From positions 1,690 to 7,376 of the forward strand of contig DEBL01000090.1 in assembly GCA_002348535.1 (NCBI GenBank): 5,687 bases of DNA. Reading direction: 5' to 3'. The notes under the pieces were generated by a model, which was not told the origin of the DNA, made no database searches, and saw only the letters and a list, made by a program, of their open reading frames with translations. Positions 1 to 5,104 of the stretch are shown in pieces; positions within the stretch are counted from its first letter, which is position 1; each line of letters begins with the position of its first letter. The stretch is from Deltaproteobacteria bacterium UBA2957 (GTDB lineage Bacteria > Myxococcota_A > UBA796). Position numbers and translations under genes: made by a program.

Positions 1-787
1 GGGTCTCAGGGTCGGGTGGTGCAACGCCATCCCACCTGTCGAGCCGGTAGCTTCGGATCAGTTGGGTCACCAGACGGGCGTACTGCGGATCGGATGCGTA
101 CTGAGGCGCAACAGCTTCGATGTACGCTTTCCAGTCGCTCTGATGCTGCAAGGCGGTAGCGTACCGCCGGTCCGTCGACAACAGTTCCCCATGATGCGCC
201 ACAGATGCGGCGATGGAGTCGAAAACTCGAAAAGTTGCGCGGACGATGTGAACACCCTTGGAACCGAATTCGAGGGTCGGATAATCCGCCGAAGATGAGC
301 TTCCAGTGGCCTTAATTCCAAAGATATTGTTGTGCTTCCTCGCCAGCGCGGAGCGACCCCATCCACTCTCGAGAATTGCTTGAGCGAGGATGACACTCGG
401 AGGGATTCGGTGGTGTCGGGCACTCTCGATGGCGGGCTCGGCGATTAGCCTCAGAAACGATCGCCGATGATCGTTGGGCCATTCGGGCTCGGCCAGTTCA
501 ATGAGGCGACCAATGGCATGGGAACGAAGCTTGGCGTCATGCGTGTGCCGCACAATATCGGTCAAGATGGTCTCGGCTCGCATCGGGTCCGATACAGCCA
601 GCGCTGAGGCTCGCTGCAGACGGTCAATTACTAAACGCCGGCTCTGGATGATTGGACTCCCAGACCCCGAGTTGGCGCCGAAGGCGAGTGCGGCCGCACG
701 CGAGTCGAGTTCCACACTCACACGATGCGCGCCAATGCACACAAGCGCGGTTGCCAGCAGTCGAAAACATACCGAATCCATTCGCAT
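1..787 (-). CDS. Glucosaminidase-domain (GH73, FlgJ/Atl-type) peptidoglycan hydrolase, 3' end beyond the left edge
   Basis: The frame is open from ATG at 787 through the window edge: 262 codons and no stop, so the C-terminus is missing. Residues about 108-252 form a glucosaminidase domain (endo-beta-N-acetylglucosaminidase cutting the glycan of peptidoglycan). The signature is 'PPSVILAQAILESGWG' at 129-144, with the expected catalytic Glu140, followed by 'NNIFGIKA' at 153-160. A distal helix block (RRYATAL, then DPQYARLV near 233-240) is usual for GH73, so the catalytic domain looks complete. Residues 6-20 are hydrophobic (LLATALVCIGA) and may be a short signal peptide, fitting an exported wall enzyme. 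Residues 21-105 precede the domain and match nothing I recognise. No clear Shine-Dalgarno lies before ATG 787; Met3 at 781 is an alternative start. The gene is divergent from the VOC gene. Likely roles are wall remodelling or cell separation; a flagellar role would need flagellar neighbours, which are not visible. Confidence 0.88.
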   Translation of the reverse strand, partial: MRMDSVCFRLLATALVCIGAHRVSVELDSRAAALAFGANSGSGSPIIQSRRLVIDRLQRASALAVSDPMRAETILTDIVRHTHDAKLRSHAIGRLIELAEPEWPNDHRRSFLRLIAEPAIESARHHRIPPSVILAQAILESGWGRSALARKHNNIFGIKATGSSSSADYPTLEFGSKGVHIVRATFRVFDSIAASVAHHGELLSTDRRYATALQHQSDWKAYIEAVAPQYASDPQYARLVTQLIRSYRLDRWDGVAPPDPET

Positions 788-837
788 ACTGTGACCATCG
801 GATCGGTCGAACCTAAAGCTTAGCGTCAGCGTATATA

Positions 838-849
838 TTGACACGTCAA
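838..849. promoter_or_regulatory. Short dyad TTGAC-AC-GTCAA in the divergent intergenic region
   Basis: Two 5-base arms (838-842 and 845-849) form a perfect inverted repeat around AC, next to the AT-rich stretch TATATATT at 832-839. The site lies between divergently transcribed genes, where an operator for a dimeric regulator would be expected. TTGACA at 838-843 resembles a sigma-70 -35 box, but no convincing -10 lies 16-18 bases downstream. TATATT at 834-839 resembles a -10 box but lacks a matching -35. Both operator and promoter readings are inference; the dyad itself is seen directly. Confidence 0.3.
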
Positions 850-850
850 A

Positions 851-880
851 GGTCCGGCGAGCGTTGGTCCGCGCCGGACC
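851..880 (+). repeat. Perfect 9-base inverted repeat (hairpin) with a competing inner hairpin
   Basis: GGTCCGGCG at 851-859 is the exact reverse complement of CGCCGGACC at 872-880, with a 12-base loop. The loop contains a second copy of GGTCCG (866-871), which can instead pair with CGGACC at 875-880 across a 3-base loop. Two mutually exclusive stems can therefore form in the leader of the VOC gene, ending 40 bases before its ATG. No T-run follows on the plus strand and only TTT follows on the minus strand, so it is not a standard intrinsic terminator. A leader regulatory element or protein-binding site is inferred. Confidence 0.5.
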
Positions 881-920
881 CAACTTGGCGAGCAAGAGTC
901 GACTCAATTACGTCTCAGTC

Positions 921-1274
921 ATGCCTAATCCAGTTGTTCATTTCCAGATCGGCGGTCGTCATGCCGAGGCCCTGCGTGAGTTTTACCGATCGGTCTTTGG
1001 ATGGGATGTCGATGAGCCCGCACCCATTGGTGCGATTCGCACGGAGACGGGTGTGGGCATTGACGGCGGTGTTCATCAAGTGGATGAAAACCAGCGACCC
1101 TACTTGGCCGTCTACGTGGCGGTTGACGACCTAGACGGAACGGTAGCGCGCGCGGAAGCGGGAGGCGCCACCATCATTGTTCCTCCAACGGACGTCGAAG
1201 GTGTGGGCGCTTTCGCCATGTTTCAGGACCCGGAAGGCAACTGCATCGGGCTGTGGCATCACCCGGTGAACTGA
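921..1274 (+). CDS. VOC family protein (glyoxalase/bleomycin-resistance/dioxygenase fold)
   Basis: This is a 117-residue single-domain protein of the vicinal oxygen chelate superfamily, of the kind usually called lactoylglutathione-lyase-related. The first beta-alpha-beta-beta-beta unit starts with 'VVHFQI' (5-10; His7 sits where the first metal ligand is common) and 'ALREFYRSVFGWDV' (17-30). The second unit has 'VAVDDLDGTVARAEAGGA' (66-83) and ends 'DPEGNCIGLW' (103-112), the classic C-terminal VOC motif. The position after LW, often Glu (a metal ligand) in glyoxalase I-like members, is His here, so metal chemistry is uncertain. The substrate cannot be named; such proteins include isomerases, dioxygenases and ligand-binding resistance proteins. 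ATG 921 is chosen because the fold begins at once; in-frame TTG codons at 864 and 885 would add residues without a family counterpart and overlap or abut the leader hairpin. No Shine-Dalgarno is evident. It is cytoplasmic, with no signal peptide. Confidence 0.85.
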   Translation: MPNPVVHFQIGGRHAEALREFYRSVFGWDVDEPAPIGAIRTETGVGIDGGVHQVDENQRPYLAVYVAVDDLDGTVARAEAGGATIIVPPTDVEGVGAFAMFQDPEGNCIGLWHHPVN

Positions 1275-1275
1275 G

Positions 1276-2283
1276 TCATTCCTCACGCCCGCTCTGAACC
1301 TCGCGCACGCTGAGACCTTCTTGCCACATCGCCATGAGTCCGACAACGGTCACCGGTACGAAGCTCACGGCCCAGAACACCAGAGCGAAGCCCTTTGATT
1401 CGTGCGGTGCTAAACCCCACAATGTCATGGCTTTTTCAATTGCCACGTGAAAAACGCCAATAAAACCGGGTGCTTGTGGTAGCGCAACCGTGAGCGCAAT
1501 CGCCACGCCGGTGAAGCACGCGGCTGCGAAGGGAAGCGGAACCCGAAAGGCTTGGAACAGGCACCAAATGGCGACGGCTCCGTTCAGCCACATCAACACA
1601 CTGAGGGCGGCCGCCTTGAGAACGCTGGTGCGGCTCCGCGACGATCCGAGACCGAGGACAAATCCATCAAACAGATGAAGGAAGGGGCGTCGAGCAGGTT
1701 CAGGTGCGACGGAAAGGATGCGCTCGAATGCACCTCGGGCTTGGGGTCCACGAGTAGCGAGTAGAAAAAACACCATCATCGCCGTGAAGGTACCAAAACC
1801 AATCCAACTGCCGTAGCGGTACAGGTTGGCCACCAGTAGGTCATCGCCGCTGGTTGCAGGCAGCAGGATGACCATGAGAACCAGAATGGACACGAGCCCA
1901 AGCAAATCAAAGACTCGCTCCATGACATTGGTCGCGAACAGCGTACTGAGTCGGAGGCCGGTGCGGCGAGACGCAACCATCGGTTTGGCAATTTCGCCGG
2001 CCCTCAATGGAATCAGTGTGTTGACCGCCGCCCCGATGACCGTCGCCGCCCACAAATCGGTGATCCGAACCGAAACACCGAGTGGGCGGAGAAGAATGGC
2101 CCACCGCAGCGCACGAATGAGAAACTCCCCGAGCAAGGCAATGGCGGCGATGGCCACCCACTCAACCCGAATTGTCCCGAGAACGGCGACCACCTCGGGC
2201 CATGCAATGTCATGGACAAACCACCACACACCAATCGCGCTGAGAAAGATGGCTGCCGCCATTCTGATGTGTTGGGCCTTCAT
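1276..2283 (-). CDS. Lysylphosphatidylglycerol synthase transmembrane / UPF0104 family membrane protein
   Basis: This 335-residue polytopic inner-membrane protein has about eight hydrophobic segments (near 8-24, 41-57, 76-92, 125-142, 158-176, 221-248, 251-270, 299-318). It carries the hallmarks of the flippase-like domain shared with the membrane half of MprF and with UPF0104 proteins: 'RALRW' at 57-61, 'PLRAGEIAKP' at 92-101, 'ERVFDLLGL' at 122-130 and 'PQAPGFIGVFH' at 269-279. There is no soluble aminoacyl-transferase domain, and the length matches stand-alone members, so a lipid or lipid-linked-glycan translocation role is more likely than phosphatidylglycerol aminoacylation. The substrate is unknown. 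ATG at 2283 gives a normal N-terminus (MKAQHIRM, then the first helix); the Shine-Dalgarno is weak. The gene diverges from the kinase operon and converges on the VOC gene with a single base between stop codons. Confidence 0.88.
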   Translation of the reverse strand: MKAQHIRMAAAIFLSAIGVWWFVHDIAWPEVVAVLGTIRVEWVAIAAIALLGEFLIRALRWAILLRPLGVSVRITDLWAATVIGAAVNTLIPLRAGEIAKPMVASRRTGLRLSTLFATNVMERVFDLLGLVSILVLMVILLPATSGDDLLVANLYRYGSWIGFGTFTAMMVFFLLATRGPQARGAFERILSVAPEPARRPFLHLFDGFVLGLGSSRSRTSVLKAAALSVLMWLNGAVAIWCLFQAFRVPLPFAAACFTGVAIALTVALPQAPGFIGVFHVAIEKAMTLWGLAPHESKGFALVFWAVSFVPVTVVGLMAMWQEGLSVREVQSGREE

Positions 2284-2316
2284 CGTTTTACTTTACCGGA
2301 CATAGGGCCGTGGCAC

Positions 2317-2334
2317 AGCCGTAGGGTTTCGGCT
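2317..2334. repeat. Weak inverted repeat in the divergent gap before the kinase gene
   Basis: AGCCG (2317-2321) and CGGCT (2330-2334) are complementary around TAGGGTTT, and GTAG (2321-2324) can alternatively pair with CTAC (2333-2336). The element lies in the 80-base space between the divergent membrane-protein and kinase genes, where both promoters must be. I could not identify convincing -35/-10 pairs here. The arms are short enough to arise by chance. Confidence 0.2.
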
Positions 2335-2352
2335 ACCTGACGTTCCACACAC

Positions 2353-2358
2353 GGGAGG
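2353..2358 (+). promoter_or_regulatory. Shine-Dalgarno GGGAGG that decides the kinase start
   Basis: GGGAGG ends five bases before GTG at 2364, ideal spacing. An upstream in-frame GTG at 2358 overlaps the last G of this site and so cannot use it. The start at 2364 is therefore preferred, shortening the protein by two residues. Confidence 0.75.
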
Positions 2359-2363
2359 TGATT

Positions 2364-3356
2364 GTGTCCCAGTTTGCAGCCGTCGGTTTGGGTAATGCCA
2401 TTATGGACGCGCTCGTTCGCATTTCAGATTCATCGATGCTCGATCGGTTTGGCGTCACGAAGGGGCAAATGACCCCAGTGGATCACGAACGGTGGATGGA
2501 GGTTCACGATGCTGTGGCCAGTGCCGGTGTTGAAACCGCTTCGGGTGGAAGTTGTGCCAACACCATCCTAAGCATGGGCCTTATGGGGGCTGATGTTAGC
2601 TACGCAGGCCGGGTCGGTTCCGATGACTTGGGGCGAATCTATCGTGAGTCTCTGTCTGCTGGCTGCAATCATGAGGCGGTGCAGGTGAGCACCACCCATG
2701 CAACGGGCAAGTGCCTTTCCTTGATCACGGATGATGCCGACCGAACCATGCTGACGGATCTCGGAGCATCGGTAACCATGTCGGATTTGGCGCCGTTCGA
2801 CGAGCACATTCGCGAGGCTGAAATCCTGCACGTCACGGGGTACCTTCTGCTGGGTGAGCCCATGGCCAGCCGGTGCATGGAAGCCATTGCGATCGCGAAT
2901 CAGAGCGAGATTCATGTCAGCATTGATCTCGCCGATCCGTTTGTCGTCAACGCCACGAAAGATACGCTGCTTCACATTCTCGAAGAGTTTGCCACGGTTG
3001 TATTTCTCAATGCCGATGAAGCCCGCGCCCTGCTTGGATGCGGTCCGAAAGAGGCGGCGGTTCAGCTATCGGAAGACATCGAACACGTGGTGGTCAAGGA
3101 CGGAGCCAAGGGATCCTACGTTCATCACAACGGTCGCCTTTATACGCTCGGCATTCACGAGACGGACGCTGTGGATTCGACCGGTGCCGGTGACGCGTAC
3201 GCTGCAGGATACCTCTATGGAATTACGCAGGGGTGGAGTGCCGCCCGCTGCGGAGATTTGGGTGCGCGCATCGCCTCGTTGACGGTTGGGCAAGTCGGTG
3301 CCGTGTGTCGCGATGTGGGTGCACTTCGCGCTGCAGTTGAGGCCGCACGTGGGTGA
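2364..3356 (+). CDS. PfkB/ribokinase-family carbohydrate or nucleoside kinase, adenosine-kinase-like
   Basis: This 330-residue cytoplasmic kinase uses ATP to phosphorylate a sugar or nucleoside hydroxyl. The N-terminal strand 'AVGLGNAIMDAL' (6-17) is the usual PfkB opening, with the substrate-binding Asp. 'GGSCANTILSMGLMGA' (61-76) is the first PfkB signature region in the adenosine-kinase-like form, followed by 'AGRVGSDDLGRIY' (81-93). 'VFLNADEARAL' (213-223) and 'VVVKDGAKGSYV' (242-253) fit the core. 'DSTGAGDAYAAGYLYG' (271-286) is the second signature: anion hole GAGD with catalytic base Asp277. Length is normal for the family. The GGSCANT form is common in bacterial proteins annotated as adenosine kinase, but fructokinase- or ribokinase-like substrates cannot be excluded. 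The start is GTG 2364, set by GGGAGG. It is first in a run of four plus-strand genes, with 72 bases before the FAH gene. Confidence 0.9.
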   Translation: MSQFAAVGLGNAIMDALVRISDSSMLDRFGVTKGQMTPVDHERWMEVHDAVASAGVETASGGSCANTILSMGLMGADVSYAGRVGSDDLGRIYRESLSAGCNHEAVQVSTTHATGKCLSLITDDADRTMLTDLGASVTMSDLAPFDEHIREAEILHVTGYLLLGEPMASRCMEAIAIANQSEIHVSIDLADPFVVNATKDTLLHILEEFATVVFLNADEARALLGCGPKEAAVQLSEDIEHVVVKDGAKGSYVHHNGRLYTLGIHETDAVDSTGAGDAYAAGYLYGITQGWSAARCGDLGARIASLTVGQVGAVCRDVGALRAAVEAARG

Positions 3357-3379
3357 GGCCATGTCGGCCAATACGCCAT

Positions 3380-3432
3380 GGAGGCCATCAATGGCGCCAT
3401 TGACAGCGAAGGGAATTAAAGCGACGCCATGA
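3380..3432 (+). other. Possible 13-codon leader ORF (3391-3432) with Shine-Dalgarno, coupled to the FAH start
   Basis: GGAGG at 3380-3384 lies six bases before ATG at 3391. That ATG opens a 13-codon frame, MAPLTAKGIKATP, whose TGA (3430-3432) overlaps the FAH start in ATGA (3429-3432). The same frame also opens at ATG 3361, giving 23 codons, but without a well-spaced ribosome site. The FAH gene's own site, AAGGGA at 3409-3414, is 14 bases from its ATG, which is long. Ribosomes finishing the short frame could restart at FAH, so the ORF may serve translational coupling, not an active peptide. Peptide conservation is unknown and the arrangement could be chance. Confidence 0.3.
3388..3403. repeat. 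Perfect 16-base palindrome TCAATGGCGCCATTGA
   Basis: The sequence equals its own reverse complement over 16 bases, centred on GGCGCC, in the kinase-FAH intergenic space. As RNA it can form a 6-base-pair stem with a GCGC loop that would bury the ATG of the small leader ORF. As DNA it could be an operator for a dimeric regulator, possibly of an internal promoter. No T-run follows, so it is not a standard intrinsic terminator. The function is inferred. Confidence 0.45.
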
Positions 3433-4055
3433 AGCCCACGAAGATCATTGGAATCGGCAGCAACTATCGACGGCATATCGAAGAGATGGGCCGCCCCGTT
3501 CCGGTCGTGCCAAAGGTGTTTTTGAAGCCCCCCAGTGCGATCATCCATACCGGCGATGCGATCGAGATTCCACCGGGCACCGTGCGCGTGGACCATGAAG
3601 CGGAATTGGGCGTTGTGATTGGGCGCCGAATGAGTCGAGTGACTGCCGGTGACGCGCTCTCGTTTGTCGAAGGGTATACGGCGGTTAACGACGTGACTGC
3701 TCGGGATTTTCAGCGCGCCGATGGGGTGTTCAGTCGGGCCAAGGGGTTCGATACCTTCTGCCCGGTCGGGCCGCGAGTGGTGGCCGATCTGGATCCGTTT
3801 AACCTCCGTATTCGTTGCTTCGTCGATGGCCAACTTCGCCAAGATGGCCGCACGTCAGACATGATTTTTGATGTGCCGACGATTCTCAGTTTTGTTTCGC
3901 ACATCATGACGCTGGAGCCGGGAGACTTGGTGGCAACCGGGACGCCCATGGGAGTGGGGCCTTTGGAGCCGGGGCAGACAGTGGTTGTGGAGGTGGAAGG
4001 CGTGGGCCGCCTCGAGAATCCGGTGATTGCTCGATCCGATAGAGGTGGTAAATGA
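3429..4055 (+). CDS. Fumarylacetoacetate hydrolase (FAH) family protein, short acylpyruvase/isomerase type
   Basis: This 208-residue cytoplasmic enzyme of the FAH superfamily matches the size of short members such as FAHD1-like acylpyruvases and YcgM. These cleave C-C bonds in acylpyruvates, decarboxylate oxaloacetate or isomerise hydroxymuconate-type acids, using Mg2+ or Mn2+. 'GIGSNYRRHIEEMG' (8-21) supplies the lid His16/Glu19 pair expected of the hydrolase dyad. 'DHEAELGVVIG' (55-65) supplies metal ligands Glu57 and Glu59, and 'GYTAVNDVTARDFQ' (82-95) the third, Asp88. 'AKGFDTFCPVGP' (104-115) contains the conserved Lys105, and 'VATGTPMGVGP' (168-178) completes the active site. No key residue is missing. 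The exact substrate cannot be read from sequence. ATG 3429 is the only sensible start, since an in-frame TAA lies at 3417. The gene overlaps the next by ATGA, implying coupled translation. Confidence 0.9.
   Translation: MKPTKIIGIGSNYRRHIEEMGRPVPVVPKVFLKPPSAIIHTGDAIEIPPGTVRVDHEAELGVVIGRRMSRVTAGDALSFVEGYTAVNDVTARDFQRADGVFSRAKGFDTFCPVGPRVVADLDPFNLRIRCFVDGQLRQDGRTSDMIFDVPTILSFVSHIMTLEPGDLVATGTPMGVGPLEPGQTVVVEVEGVGRLENPVIARSDRGGK
4042..4048 (+). promoter_or_regulatory. Shine-Dalgarno GAGGTGG for the membrane-protein gene
   Basis: GAGG at 4042-4045 sits six bases before ATG 4052, inside the last codons of the FAH gene. It supports the overlapping ATGA start. Confidence 0.6.
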
Positions 4056-5104
4056 GCCCCGTCGTCACCGGAATCTTGGTTTCCACTGTACCGCTGCTTG
4101 GGCTTGGGCTGATTGGCCCGTGGCGCTGGCGCTTGGCTGCCGCTGTTCCGCTTGTGATTGGTGCATTTTTGGCAGCGGGCGGAGCGGGTGTGGTTGCGCT
4201 CTCGGATATTTGGGTTGTACCGCCGGGCCTCGGAATGACATCGACGTTCGCGATGGCGCTGCTGTGGATTGCCTTTGGGGCCGTGGCCCGCACGGCCGGT
4301 CCACTTCGGATACCCGGACCCCCTTGGGTGGTGGCTTTGGCCATGGGTGCGGGCCTCGGTGAGGTCGCCGCGGCAGCCATACTCAGCGCCGGCGCGAGTT
4401 CACCGAAGGGCGCTGCACGACTGGCACTTGCTGCCGCAGGCGGTGGAATGGTGGGTCGAATGGGTGACCCCGCGCTGTTGTTGATTGCCAAGGATCATCC
4501 CAGTGTGATCGTCGGCTTGATTCCCCTTGGACTGGTGATGGCTCTGGTTGCAAGGCCAAGGTCTGAGGACCTGATCAAGGCCAACGCGTCAAATTCCGTT
4601 CGCACCGGTGTGGTTGTCGCGGTTGCGCTGGCTGCGTTGATCCCGTGGCTTACACCGTGGGCGTTGGTCAGCGGCGTTTTGGCGCTCAGCATCCTCTCCC
4701 AGGACCGACGCGGCCACGTCGACATCGCCGGAGTTGGATGGCAGGTCGGGGCGCTCCTGCTCGCAGTCTTGGCGATCGTCGGTGGCGCCGCTGAACAGGC
4801 AGCATTTGGCATCGAATGGGGCATTGAGTTGGCCGATTGGCTGGGGCCTCCCGCGCTTGTTTTGGCCTCTGCGCTGCTCACCGCATGCACAGACGGTACG
4901 GCAATGGCCATCCTGTTCTCCGGTGTGGTAGACCGTTCCCTCGGCGTCGATCCAATGCTGATGGTTCCGGGGCTCACGGCAGGCGTCGCTGTTGGAGGCT
5001 TGGCCCCCTTGATTGCCTCCGGCTCAATCCGTGCTGGAATCTGGATCTGGCTGATTCAGGTTGCACTGGCCGTCGCGTGGGCGTGTGGCTGGGCGCTGCT
5101 TTGA
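4052..5104 (+). CDS. Polytopic membrane protein, possible distant ion-transporter-superfamily permease
   Basis: This 350-residue, very hydrophobic protein has about ten membrane segments (for example near 4-20, 28-50, 62-80, 91-112, 151-167, 184-200, 229-245, 262-278, 303-322, 326-348) and a charged central loop at 167-183. I do not recognise the family outright. Two features recall permeases of the NhaD/ArsB/CitM type: a glycine-rich 'AAAGGGMVGRMGDPALLL' at 127-144 resembles their N-terminal NxGG...PIGD loop, and 'LLTACTDGTAMAILF' (275-289) followed by 'GVAVGGLAPLIASGS' (311-325) resembles the second half, with buried Asp281. A two-half inverted-repeat architecture is therefore plausible. 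At 350 residues it is shorter than typical members (over 400). The substrate is unknown: Na+/H+ exchange or carboxylate transport are possibilities, the latter suggested only by the ATGA overlap with the FAH enzyme. Its stop overlaps the transpeptidase start as TGATG. Confidence 0.8.
   Translation: MSPVVTGILVSTVPLLGLGLIGPWRWRLAAAVPLVIGAFLAAGGAGVVALSDIWVVPPGLGMTSTFAMALLWIAFGAVARTAGPLRIPGPPWVVALAMGAGLGEVAAAAILSAGASSPKGAARLALAAAGGGMVGRMGDPALLLIAKDHPSVIVGLIPLGLVMALVARPRSEDLIKANASNSVRTGVVVAVALAALIPWLTPWALVSGVLALSILSQDRRGHVDIAGVGWQVGALLLAVLAIVGGAAEQAAFGIEWGIELADWLGPPALVLASALLTACTDGTAMAILFSGVVDRSLGVDPMLMVPGLTAGVAVGGLAPLIASGSIRAGIWIWLIQVALAVAWACGWALL

Noticed and set aside
67..423. 118-codon minus-strand frame in the left region
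   Set aside because: It is a different frame of the strand that encodes the glucosaminidase, whose motifs are in frame with ATG 787.
838..866. Sigma-70 promoter with TTGACA at 838 as the -35 box
   Set aside because: The sequence 16-18 bases downstream (around 860-867) is GC-rich and unlike a -10 box.
851..880. Intrinsic terminator at the 9-base-pair hairpin
   Set aside because: No T-run follows the stem on either strand beyond three T residues, and it lies at the 5' ends of both flanking genes.
864..920. TTG-initiated 19-residue extension of the VOC protein
   Set aside because: The VOC fold begins right after ATG 921. The extension has no family counterpart, no ribosome site, and overlaps the leader hairpin.
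1276..2283. MprF-type lysylphosphatidylglycerol synthase
   Set aside because: Only the membrane flippase-like domain is present; the soluble aminoacyl-transferase domain that makes the lipid is absent.
1826..2305. 159-codon plus-strand frame
   Set aside because: It is antisense to the UPF0104-type membrane protein and is rich in Arg, Ser and Thr, as expected of a shadow frame.
3066..3842. 258-codon minus-strand open frame crossing the kinase and FAH genes
   Set aside because: It runs antisense across two well-supported genes with intact family motifs, its translation matches no family, and it is a by-product of GC-rich coding sequence.
3904..4491. 195-codon Ala/Pro-rich minus-strand frame
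   Set aside because: Its composition is the antisense reflection of Gly/Ala-rich membrane-protein codons, and it overlaps two real genes.
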